Positions 16,594 to 26,639 of a stretch of 64,000 nt of DNA are shown in pieces. The notes beneath the pieces were generated by a model, which saw only the letters and a program-made list of their open reading frames with translations, did no database searches and had not been told where the DNA came from. The DNA is from Zygnema cylindricum (taxonomy: Eukaryota; Streptophyta; Zygnematophyceae; Zygnematales; Zygnemataceae): NCBI GenBank assembly GCA_037447655.1, contig JBBHKE010000775.1, positions 101,692-165,691 on the forward strand, in the 5' to 3' direction. The stretch's first letter is position 1. The number at the start of each line of letters is the position of its first letter. The position numbers and the translations under genes were made by a program.

Positions 16594-17103
16594 TTGGAGG
16601 GCAAATTAATGAATGGAAAAGCTAGGATTGCTGAATTTATTATGATTATCACTACACTGCATAGTTTAAAGAATCCTTCTGATGAAATTCTCAACAACAG
16701 ACCTATGTTAGGACAGTTAAGTAATGATGACACCAGACACAGTTTGATTAGATTCGAGTCATTAGTGGAAGGAAAGCCGTTGAAAGTAATGGTTGATTCA
16801 GGTGCCACACATAATTTTATTTCACATAAGTTTGTAGAGGAAAATAAAATTCCTACTGTCATAAGGGAAAAGCCTTTACATGTTCAAGTGGCAAATGGTA
16901 ATAAGTCCACATTAGACTTACAAACTGACACGATAGAAGTTGATATCCAAGGTCATAAAATGAAAGTTGTGTGTGAAATAATGAATTTGGGAAGTGAAGA
17001 ACTAATTCTAGGAAAGCCTTGGTTAACAGAACATAATCGTCAAATTAATTGGGAAACTAACACCTTAAAAGTGAAGTCTGAAAACGGTTGGAAGGTTTTG
17101 TAA
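16594..17103 (+). CDS. pol: Aspartic protease region of pol
   Basis: Contains the retropepsin motif VDSGATHNFIS with the catalytic Asp and a later ELILGKPWL. The frame is open from before 16594 and ends in TAA at 17101-17103. The RT region follows in the same frame, so this stop separates protease from polymerase; it is a defect unless read through. Confidence 0.9.
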   Translation: MEGKLMNGKARIAEFIMIITTLHSLKNPSDEILNNRPMLGQLSNDDTRHSLIRFESLVEGKPLKVMVDSGATHNFISHKFVEENKIPTVIREKPLHVQVANGNKSTLDLQTDTIEVDIQGHKMKVVCEIMNLGSEELILGKPWLTEHNRQINWETNTLKVKSENGWKVL

Positions 17104-18732
17104 GCATTATCTCCTAAGAAATTGCATAGGAATCATATAAATAACATAACCAAATTGGGAGTAGAAGGTTTGATATCTGCTAAACAATTTAAAAAACACT
17201 TAAAAGATAAAACGAATCATGCTTTCTTGTTATTAGTAACTGAGGCAGTTACTGATGAAGAGGGGGGAGAAAACACTAACATTGATGTCATCCCTAAATC
17301 TGACACCACTAAAACTTTCGAAAAACTAAAATCTGATTTTGTAACTGACATTAATACACCTGATGCTGCTGTTAAGGATTTGATTTTTGAATTCCGGGAT
17401 GTTTTTCCAAGTGATTTACCCTCAGGAAGGCCACCTTCCCGAGATGTAGAACATGTTATTAACTTGGAACCTGGATGTAACCCTCCTGTCACAGGAATTT
17501 ATAAGCACAGTTTCTTTGAGCAAGAGGAGTTAAAGAAACAGATCAAAGGACTCCTAGAGAAAGGACATATTCAACCCAGCAAATCACCGTACGGAGCACC
17601 AGTTCTTTTCGTCAAAAAGAAGGACGGAACGTTGAGAATGTGTGTCGATTATCGTAGTTTGAACAAGATTACGGTGAAGGATAAGTATCCGTTACCTTTA
17701 ATTTCTGATTTGATAGATCGTTTAAAAGGTGCTAAAGTGTTTTCGTTGATTGACCTGCGTAGTGGCTTTAATCAAGTGCCAATTAGAATTGAAGATGTTG
17801 ATAAAACTGCTTTCAGGACTAGGGTGGGTCACTTCGAATGGATAGTGATGCCATTCGGCTTAACGAATGCACCGCCTACTTACCAAAGATTAATGAACCA
17901 AACCTTTTCAGATTACATAGATGAGTTTGTCCAAGTGTTTATAGACGATATTTTAGTCTACAGTGAATCTAAAGAACAACATGTAATTCATTTAAAAAGA
18001 GTATTGGAAAGGTTAAGAGAAAGAAAATTATATGGAAAATTGTCAAAATCTAGTTTTCTTAAAAGTGAACAATTATTTTTGGGACATATAGTTAGTGGGG
18101 AAGGTGTTAAAACAGACCCATCCAAAATTTTGGCAATCCAAAATTGGAAACAACCTACTAATGTCACAGAAGTTAGATCGTTTTTGGGATTGGCCACTTA
18201 TTACAGGAAATTTATTAGGAACTTCAGTATGATCGCCGCACCTTTAACGGATTTACTTCGGGAGAAGGAGACGTTTGTGTGGGGAGCTGATCAGGAGGGA
18301 GCATTCGAGGAATTAAAAGGGAAGTTGACCTCTGCCCCTACACTGGTGTATCCTGACCCTGCCGGGGAATTTGAAGTTTTGATCACCACAAATGCATCTG
18401 ATAAGGGTCTAGGTGCAGTCATAAGTCAAAAAGTCGGCAAACAATTCCATCCTATTGCTTTTGAGTCCAGAAAATTCAATGATGCTGAAAAGAACTATAC
18501 AGCACAGGAAAAAGAATTACTTGCAATTGTACATGCATTGGTGAAATGGCGTTGTTATTTGCATAATAAAGAATTTACAGTTCACTGTGATAATAAAGCG
18601 CTCTCTTATTTACAGAGATTAAGTGATGCGCAGATTATGACTGGCAGACAGGTGACAAGGTTTGGCTTTCTACAACTCATTACAGGTGCAAGATTGAGGG
18701 ACAATCAGATCCTACGGGGAAATTTGCCCTAA
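17104..18732 (+). CDS. pol: Reverse transcriptase and RNase H region of pol
   Basis: RT motifs in order: [40 protein letters not shown] and the catalytic IDDILVYS (an F/YxDD-type site), followed by [10 protein letters not shown] and [12 protein letters not shown]. RNase H follows ([31 protein letters not shown]-like, [11 protein letters not shown]). About 30 residues after RNase H similarity stops abruptly, and no HHCC or DD35E integrase motifs follow. It synthesises element cDNA in Ty3/gypsy families; this copy cannot integrate by itself. Confidence 0.96.
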   Translation, partial: ALSPKKLHRNHINNITKLGVEGLISAKQFKKHLKDKTNHAFLLLVTEAVTDEEGGENTNIDVIPKSDTTKTFEKLKSDFVTDINTPDAAVKDLIFEFRDVFPSDLPSGRPPSRDVEHVINLEPGCNPPVTGIYKHSFFEQEELKKQIKGLLEKGHIQPSKSPYGAPVLFVKKKDGTLRMCVDYRSLNKITVKDKYPLPLISDLIDRLKGAKVFSLIDLRSGFNQVPIRIEDVDKTAFRTRVGHFEWIVMPFGLTNAPPTYQRLMNQTFSDYIDEFVQVFIDDILVYSESKEQHVIHLKRVLERLRERKLYGKLSKSSFLKSEQLFLGHIVSGEGVKTDPSKILAIQNWKQPTNVTEVRSFLGLATYYRKFIRNFSMIAAPLTDLLREKETFVWGADQEGAFEELKGKLTSAPTLVYPDPAGEFEVLITTNASDKGLGAVISQKVGKQFHPIAFESRKFNDAEKNYTAQEKELLAIVHALVKWRCYLHNKEFTVHCDNKALSYLQRLSDAQIMTGRQVTRFGFLQLITGARLRDNQILRGNLP

Positions 18733-19078
18733 GTACATTGGACCATTTACTGTAATCGAGATGATATCGTCAGTTGCTGCCAAATTGGACTTTCCGCCTT
18801 CAACAAAAATTCATCTTGTGATACATATCAGTCAACTGAAACCAGCGAATCTTCGACCAACAGAAAGAGAACTGGAATTGGATCCCTCAATAATTATAGA
18901 ACCTGAAGTCCACAGATGGGTAATAGATTGGGTTGGTCAACGGTTCAAGGTTGGTAATACTATATTCTGGCAAGTGCATTATCTAGGAAGGCCTGAGGAT
19001 GAGTTGGCTTTAGAGGATAAAAATTCTGAGTTTTTACAGAGGTACTGGAGGGATAATAATATAGAAGTCCCGTCTTGA
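18722..19078 (+). CDS. pol: Post-integrase C-terminal region with chromodomain-like end
   Basis: In a different frame from RT. It starts [12 protein letters not shown] and HISQLKPA, the conserved module that follows the integrase core in plant chromoviruses. It ends with a divergent chromodomain-like stretch ([17 protein letters not shown]…FLQRYW) and a stop at 19076-19078. The direct step from RNase H to this module shows a deletion of roughly 1 kb. Confidence 0.85.
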   Translation: MCPKYIGPFTVIEMISSVAAKLDFPPSTKIHLVIHISQLKPANLRPTERELELDPSIIIEPEVHRWVIDWVGQRFKVGNTIFWQVHYLGRPEDELALEDKNSEFLQRYWRDNNIEVPS

Positions 19079-19110
19079 AAATTGAAGGTGTTTTAACTGA
19101 GGTCAGTTAA

Positions 19111-19127
19111 AAATAAAGAGGGGATGA
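19111..19127 (+). promoter_or_regulatory. Polypurine tract of the gypsy element
   Basis: AAATAAAGAGGGGATGA immediately before the 3' LTR. Confidence 0.8.
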
Positions 19128-20095
19128 TGTAACAGTAATAGCGGATCGAACTTGTTTATAAATGGGTATTTAGGTGTTATAATTATAGAGTACTAAAATT
19201 GGTAGACGTCCGCGAAAGAATCACGCTATTTGGAGTTATATTTTAAAAGTTATAGCGATGGGTGTATTTAGGTGACAGCGTGGGGTCTAAATAACAAGTG
19301 GGTATCATTGAAACGGGTTAAGGGTCAAATTAGTACCGAAATTACGCGCGTACGTTTCATAAAGTTCTAATGAAACGTTTAGTATGCACGGTGCTTCGTT
19401 TCGTACAAATTTTAGTACGAAACATCACTTTCACTTAAGGGAATTTCGTAGGAAGTTTCGCGTGCGAAATTTGTTAAGCACGCTCGTGCGAAGTCGCGTT
19501 TCGTTTGGCGCGCAATTTTGCACGTAAATGTTACGTAGTGAAACGTAACGTTTGATTGGTTAGTAAAGCGCTAAGTAGTTAGTAAGAGATTTCGCACGTT
19601 TTTGCATTGGTCAGTCTGAGTCTTTGCTGATCAATGATTGGCCCAGGTAAAAGCCTGTTAAAACGGAGCGTTGACTCTGGCCTGGCGAGTCCAGGGCGAT
19701 GATGGATAAATAGTGAAGTGTAAGAGGAGAGTAAACATCTTTTCCTTTGGAAAAGTTTGTGGAAATTCCAGCTGATCTTGGTCCTGAGCGATTAATACCA
19801 AATTGGAGAAAAGGCATTTTTGCATTGAAATCTCTTACTAACTAAATAGTGTTTTAGTAGTTAAGAGATAGAATTATTAAGAGTGGAGAGTAGAGGAAAC
19901 ACTTTAAATTGAAGGGTTGAGCCACGAGGGCAAGAGACCAAGCTAATGTTATGTGGACAGAAGCTTCTTTTCAATTAAAGTTTATCCTTATGTGAGTGTT
20001 TTCTAATGTGGATGTGTATTTTCCAATGTGTGGAATGTGTGGTTGGAATTGTTTGTAGTAATGGGATTTTCTGAGAGGTAGGAGATCCTATTACA
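19128..20095 (+). repeat. 3' LTR of the gypsy element
   Basis: 968 bp, same length as the 5' LTR with four visible substitutions, followed by the GAAAT duplication at 20096-20100. Confidence 0.97.
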
Positions 20096-20100
20096 GAAAT

Positions 20101-22385
20101 GTACTGCAAACTCCAAAGTACAAGGGGCATTAACGCCCTGTACGAAACGATCACTCCTCCTCCACGGATATGTCAAAATCAAATAATGTAGATTCAACTC
20201 CAGATCTCAACAACCAATAATAATTCAAGTAGCGATTTAGGTAACCGCCGTACCATTTTAGGCTTCACTGTAACAATCGATTAGATTGTCGTACAAAACT
20301 TCACCTCAAAATTACACTACATTACAATGTTGAACCCAAAAAAAGATACCAACGAAAAAAACTTAACGACCATACAAAAGTTCGGCGTTTGACAAAGTTA
20401 GAAAATGACCGAAACAGCTGGCGAAATACTGGTCTCGTTCCAATATGGAACATCACTTCTTCCTCCTCTTCTTTGTCAGAAAATGACCAAAACAACCGGT
20501 AAAGATATCGGTCTTTGTTTCCAACACTGAACTCCTCCTCTTCTTCCTCTAATCATGCAAACATTAAAAATTTACATCAACGAAATCCAAAAAAAAATGT
20601 GTCGCCACACCATTCACCTTGATTCACTTCGATTCACTTCTTCTATAAATAAACATACAATAGTACGAAATAAAACTCCTCCAAAAAATGGATCTTCAAA
20701 ATGTCGAGATTCATTTTCAACTCACGACAACCCGTTTACTTTCTTCTTCATAAAACACTCCTTTTCACCTCAGTCGATGTATCACATTAACACACTTCAT
20801 TCCTCCTTAAAAATTTTAATCTTCTTCTCTTCACTCTTCCTTCCACTTCTACAACGTTGAAGCTTAACTGTGAACTCGATGTAAAACCTTGAAATTTCGG
20901 AGAATTGAATTAGGATTCCCATCACACCAATTATCAATTTCAATTTCAATATCACTCTTAATGTCACAACTTGTTCTCTAATTTCTCCTTCGAATGTAGA
21001 AATGCTATTTCTCCTTCAATTCTGAATTAGAAATGTCCAAGAAAATATAAATTTTCCACTCATAAAAACTTAAAGTTTTCTTTCAATTTCTCTTCTCCAC
21101 TTATGGAATCAATCATTTACATAATCGAAATTAATTCCAAATTCATAACCACTAATCAAGGCGATGACCTACACCGCGATCGCCTCGGTCGCCTTATGCA
21201 CGACCTCTTCCTCCACCAAAATAATTTTAGTAACATTGAGGAATAATATATCCCCGAACTCCATAATGTCACTAGTAATCCTCATAATTTTACGTGACAG
21301 TTTACTTCTTCTCTTTCTCCTCTTTCTTCAAACAATTTTCTCCTCGACTCTCATCTTCATCTCTATCCAAATAGAGATCCACATAGAGATCCACATCACC
21401 CGGCAGATGACTCTTCCTTTTTTTTTCTCTAATAGGCCATCAATATACCATATCAATTTGTCAAACACTTTCTGAAATTGATCTTCCAAATTACTCGGGC
21501 CTCCATACATCCGAGATTCTTCCTCAAATTAAACTCCAAAAAAAACTGAATGGTTTCTCCAAAACAAAAAGAAAACCGCCATGGGGAAAATATTATATCT
21601 CTTCCTTCACAGAAAAAAATCTCTCTCTATCTCCTTTGCATCTCTACTCTTCTCTTCTTGTTTCAAACCAGAACAAGAATCTGATTTCTCTTTTTTTCAT
21701 CATCTTCTTGATATTTGTCAATTCCTTTTTTTTTCATCCTCCTTTTAATCCTCACTCTTTTCTCTCTCATCAAATCACTCTTCTTAATACACTTCTCATC
21801 ACACTTTTCTTCACTCCTCTCTTCAATTATTAATTCACTCTTCTCTTCTTCGCCTTCTTCGCCTTCTTCGACTTTTTCAACTTCTTCGAGCTCTTCTTCT
21901 TTGACTTCAGAATAAGTATCACCTCCATCCGGATCGGGATCCGGTTCATTCCTCAAAGGATAAATGAATTTTCTTCCTCCCATCTCAATCTGAATTTCCA
22001 CATCGGATTGGTTTTAATTCACTATTCTCTTCTTCGCCTTCTTCGCCTTCTTCGCCTTCTTCAATTTCTTTGGACTCTTCTTCTTCATCTTCAAAATAAA
22101 TATCACCTCTATCCAGATCGGGATCCGGTTCATTCATCAAAGGATAGATGCCTTTTCTTCTTCCCATCTCAATCCGAATTCTCACATCGACATAAAGGGT
22201 AAACTTGTAGAACAAGTCACACAACACCTCCTCCGAACTTCTTTCACCTCCGAATCTAACATGACCAAAAGGACGAGTAAGAAAGGCCGCCTCATATTGA
22301 GCCCCTCTAAACTGGAATGACCACAAATCCTCCTTATTTCCTTCCATCTCTATATCATCCAAACACTCATGGAGCACTACATCCT
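20101..22385 (-). other. 5' part of the LARD-like interior with acidic repeat frames
   Basis: No gag-pol domains. On the minus strand a frame from the LTR boundary to 21985 and a second one (22001-21663) contain a tandem duplication: IEMGRRKGIYPLMNEPDPD and IEMGGRKFIYPLRNEPDPD, each followed by a Glu-rich run. The two are in different frames, so any protein is broken. A short frame at 21510-21328 (LEDQFQKVFDKLIWYIDGLL) looks more protein-like than its surroundings. Function unknown. Confidence 0.5.
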
Positions 22386-22398
22386 GCTCCGATACCAA
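22386..22398 (-). promoter_or_regulatory. Primer binding site of the LARD-like element
   Basis: The minus strand reads TTGGTATCGGAGC right after the 5' LTR; it matches the initiator-Met site with one difference. Confidence 0.88.
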
Positions 22399-22399
22399 T

Positions 22400-23134
22400 T
22401 CAAAGGATCGAATAATAAAACACTGAATGCAAATGCAAGCGGAAGCATAAAAGATAAAACACACACTGGAGAAAGATAACCCCACAGAAGCCAATATATT
22501 CCACGAAGAACTTTTCTTACATAATTCCCTCACACCCTCAACACACTCTCACTTCTAACTCCACTTAATCATATAAAGGATAGTCTTCACTACCCTCCTC
22601 TAACTTCTCGAGAAACATCACAAAAATATCAAACTCCTTTAACTCCTTCAACTCCTTCAAATCTACAAGGAGGATCAACTCTCGTCAAATTGATGAAAAC
22701 CTCTCTCTCACTACGCCTGAATATACTCCTTCAAACGTCACGTAACAATACCATGGTACACGATTAGAAACGCGTAAGAGTCAACATGGTGAAAACATCC
22801 GAGCGACAACTGCGAACCGACTTGAACTACACGGTACGACTAGACAAGTCAACCACGAACCGACTTGAACCACACGGTACAACTAGAACTTACGTGAACC
22901 AAAACGACCAATAATTTTCCACGTCACTTCAATAGTACGACTAGAACTCGCGTGAAACGAAACAAACAAACAATTTCTACGTCACTTCAAATATCCAGCG
23001 ACGAAACTACTTCGTCGCTAACTTCTACGTCACTTCAAATATCTAGCGACGAGACTACTTCGTCGCTGGTCGTCGCTACTTTAGCTACGAGAATGTCTTG
23101 TCGCTAAATGAGTTCTCAGTACTAAATCCTAACA
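22400..23134 (-). repeat. 5' LTR of the LARD-like element
   Basis: Partner of 11569-12302; on the minus strand it begins TGTTAGGATT at 23134. Confidence 0.9.
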
Positions 23135-25680
23135 TTCTCAAAATTTTTTTAAGGAAGACACTAGCCACACACTGGACGTCTATGATTAGTACATTTTTAT
23201 AAGTCACATACGACCCACAATACACGTGAGGTAAACACCCTTATATGTGGAAAAAAGCGTGTGCCTTAAGACTTAGTGGATTTGAATCCAGCCTGTTTGA
23301 CGAAAAAATCTTTGTTGAAAGATATTTTATCACGCCTCCTCTACCATCCATGTGTGTCTAAGTGGTATATTCATGTACATTTGTAAATTTTTTAGTTAAG
23401 AAGTTCATCACCTTTGGTTCAACAACAAAACACGAACGTACAAATTGTACTTTCACGTACCCTACTGTATATTTTAATTTGCATTTGTTGGTATAGATAC
23501 AACGTTCACCTTTTGTGCTGTTGAAGTCGTTGAGTATTTTCGGCGTGTGAGTAAAAACCTACGTGGTACCAATCGCAATGAATGACGTAGGCGATAGGTA
23601 CCTTGTTGGCATGACTTGATGGATAATGGCTTTCGTTTATCAAGGGTTGCCAGTACGGACTCATTTATCGTCAGTTATATTTTGATCATTTATGCATCAG
23701 GTTGTGTTAGCAAGGAACATATCCCCTACGTGATTTATTGCTATTGGTACCACTTAGGCTTTTTTTCATACGTTGACAATAGTTAACATTTGTAGTAACG
23801 TATTAAATTTGAACATTTGTACGTGCGTACGTTATCACTATATGAATTGTGCCATTATGTGTTAAACGCAAAGTCCTTTCCGCGAAGGTCAATGGATGGC
23901 AAAAGGAGCGTCAGAGGATATGGATGGCAAAAGGAGCGTCCATCAAAGTTTTTTTCGTCGGTTTCGATTTATTTGAATCCACCATGTACAAAGGCACATG
24001 GCCTTTGCCAACTGATAGATTGTGATCGCTTGTCCGCTCGTGGATTATATCATTTATTATAAAGTGCACCACTTCTACACGTCTAGTGTGCGGATAGTGT
24101 CCCTCTTTGCGAATAGTTGGGAACACAGACCTAACACTAGATTGAACGAGCGTTTGCTTCAAAGACACAAAATCGGATGGCTAAAGTTGTCGCCCAAAAG
24201 GTTGGAGAATCTTGTCCTATCTCCACTAAACATGTTTTGTAAAAAAAAAAATGAAAATTATAACGGTACGACCTCGTCCGCAAAGGTACACTTTTTAGTA
24301 AACAACTTAACTTTTCACGTGATGGAGCCCCACCCTAAGTGATCAATATATTATTGCGAGGAAATGTCTACATAGAGGATTAATGGCAACGCTGTACGTT
24401 TTACCATCCCGTTTATTATTTTTTTTCGTGTTTCGAAAACCATTTTTACAAAGGACAAGTAGAAATTATCGACTGTTTGATTTTTTTGGTTTGAGCATCT
24501 GAGAAGTAGTCGTCCAACCCATCCAACATGACTATGTACCGCCCTCAAGGAGGACAATAACAAGGTACACAATGAATCGCTTATCGGTTAAGAAACTAGT
24601 AGTGTAAAGAAAGAAATGGTGTTATCAACGCTGTACTGGGTTTCATGACCTCGCGCCAACAAATCCTTAACTCTAATGTTCACATCTAACACTAATTAAG
24701 ATACACATCCCCGTACTATGTCCCCTCTAGCATGTTTTCCCATAGTCGACGTTTGAATATGTGAGAGAGGTTCGCGCGATTTCGCCCGTCTAAACTACTA
24801 GGAATCAATTATGAGAGCGCTTTCCCGTGTCAGCACCACTCAGTTTCCCGTCTCGACGCCTTTATGTAACACTTTTCTGTACGTTTGCACCAAAAAACGA
24901 GCAGTTTTAGTACAGATACACTACACTATTTAAAATCCGTCCAGATTAGAGTCAATGCCGCTAATTAAACCGTACCTATATTGAGTTAAATAAAAAAATG
25001 AGTATTATAAATTCTACTTAGGGTTTAAAGGTCAAAATTTAGGGGCGCGGATATAGTATCATTAACACTAAAAGCGATTCAAACAGGTCGTTTACAAACG
25101 CTCAACCTTGTTAATACGATAAATACCATCTTTTACACATCGTAGAGTGATTTTGGACAGGGGAAAAAATTTCCAGACGATATCCCATCTCGCCCTTCCT
25201 GGTTTGCCCCGCTCTGTCTTGTTGTTTTGAAGTCAATTGTTTTGTTCAATTTTAGGAGAAATTATTGGATTCGTACAATTTGTACAATTAGATAGCCTGA
25301 TGGTACAGTTCGTACATTCAGCTGTACGCTTTCTTTTGGCAATCTCAAAAATCTTTTTTTGATTTTCATTCTGACAAGCCTACGTGTTACCACGCCCTAA
25401 TAAACTACGGAAGCAAATTTACTAGCACGACCTGATGTAAAACTGGCCGGGAATTACGGCCAGTAAATTTACTAAATACCATTACTGGCAACTCCTAAAT
25501 GTAAAGGTCATTATCAGTTCATCGCCCTCATACGTTATCGAAAAAGTTTATATTAAAAAAAAAAACCGGAAAAAAAAAAAAAATCTGGAAATTTAGATTC
25601 TCCGTACATGGTCTCGATATATCGATTATCGGGTAGCTAAAATTCGATAATATCGAATATCGGCAATAGGTCCTCGATAC
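23135..25680. other. Intergenic sequence
   Basis: No recognisable gene. A small tandem duplication (ATGGCAAAAGGAGCGTC, twice) lies at 23893-23940. 25600-25689 carries ATATCG and CGATAA motifs and ends GATACCCAACACTA, resembling the terminal part of the hAT-like family. Confidence 0.55.
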
Positions 25681-25689
25681 CCAACACTA

Positions 25690-25892
25690 GCTATTAGGGT
25701 TAATAATTTTTTCGCCACTCAAAACATCTTTTCTCAGTACACACCTGTCCGATTTTCAATTTGAGACCGCCAATCGGAAGCTGAGAATCTTACATTTCAA
25801 TCGCAACCGATACAATCGGAAGAATGTGTTTCGGAGAAAAAATGTTGTAAGAGACGAAAAAAACATTAACACACAGCGATTCACGGTGTACA
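25690..25892. mobile_element. Hairpin MITE, family 1 (copy 1)
   Basis: Left arm TTTTTCGCCACTCAAAACAT…CAGTACACAC and right arm …CGGAGAAAAAATGTTGT…GACGAAAAAAACATTAA are inverted copies, with CCGCCAATCGGAAGCTGAGA in the middle. It ends GATTCACGGTGTAC. Length about 200 bp, non-coding. Confidence 0.75.
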
Positions 25893-26115
25893 GTACACCG
25901 TCGATCGTATTTATCGTGTATGTTTTTTTCGCCACTGAAAACATCTTATATCCGTACACATTTGTCCAATTTAAGACCGCCATTCGTAAGCTGAGAATAC
26001 AACCTTTCAATCGCAACCGTCAGTTCCACAATCCGACATGTATGTACGGAGAAAATATGTTTTAAGAGGAAAAAAACATACACGCTAAATACGATGGACC
26101 GTGTACAGTACTGCA
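25893..26115. mobile_element. Hairpin MITE, family 1 (copy 2)
   Basis: Directly adjacent to copy 1. Left arm GTACACCGTCGATCGTATTT then TTTTTTTCGCCACTGAAAAC; right arm TGTACGGAGAAAATATGTTT then AAATACGATGGACCGTGTAC. Confidence 0.75.
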
Positions 26116-26639
26116 ATTTGTAAACATTGAAAATTCGACGCTATTATTTCGTGCGAAGGTGGAGAGCTCCTGCAATAGTACGCCATGGACTCGGACGGAA
26201 ATACTTCTGCAAGGAAAAGTTACACCACCTGCAACAGTTCGTGTGATCCACACTATTTATGGCTGTGGAATAAATTACGCTGCAGCAAATAAATTAGATT
26301 GTTTGTAATGAATTAGTCTGTAAGCTTCTGTTACAAAATTACTAAATTAGTACCAAACAGTCTGCTTATACAGTTACACTTGGCTCCTTTTCTTCATTTT
26401 ATCTTTGAAGAATCGGTGAATCTTTTTTTTTTAGCGTCGAATTCAAAAAGTGAAGCTGGTGACTATTAGAGTGAAGGTCCTAAAAAAGCTCTAGAAAACC
26501 AAGTTTGTGTACTTTTCAAAAGTACGTACTCTTAATTTCATAACTTCGAAACGCGCCGTACTGTATTTTCAGTGCGTACTTTTCATTTATTGCTAGGAAC
26601 AGAGAAACCCTAAAAGTTTGTCAGCCTAAGAAGGCAGCC
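26116..26639. other. Upstream region of the GT-1-like gene
   Basis: About 520 bases before the start codon. AT-rich with AAACCCTAAAAG at 26607-26618, a telobox-like AAACCCTA common in plant promoters. No clear TATA element was assigned. Confidence 0.35.

Larger units (their letters stand above)
13482..20095 (+). mobile_element. Ty3/gypsy retrotransposon of chromovirus type, young but defective
   Basis: 6614 bp with 968-bp LTRs at both ends (TGTAACAG…ATTACA), exact GAAAT target duplication, initiator-Met primer site at 14452 and purine tract before 19128. By eye the LTRs differ at four positions, so insertion is recent compared with the surrounding element. Order: gag, zinc knuckles, protease, reverse transcriptase, RNase H, then directly a post-integrase C-terminal region. 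The integrase zinc-binding and catalytic core are absent, and there are frame breaks in gag and a stop between protease and RT. It inserted in the opposite orientation to its host element. Confidence 0.96.
11569..23134 (-). mobile_element. Large non-autonomous LTR retrotransposon (LARD-like), interrupted by a nested gypsy element
   Basis: Two direct copies of about 735 bp (11569-12302 and 22400-23134) are LTRs that read TGTTAGGATT… to …CA on the minus strand, the style of plant Ty1/copia LTRs. Next to the right copy, on the minus strand, is TTGGTATCGGAGC, an initiator-Met-tRNA primer site. Next to the left copy is a purine tract AGTAAGAGGGGGAA. The LTRs differ at roughly 25 sites by eye. Flanking 5-mers (GAGAA and GAATA) are not an exact target duplication. 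Removing the nested element leaves about 3.6 kb of interior without gag-pol domains, so it is probably mobilised in trans. The superfamily is inferred from the LTR and primer-site style only. Confidence 0.85.
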
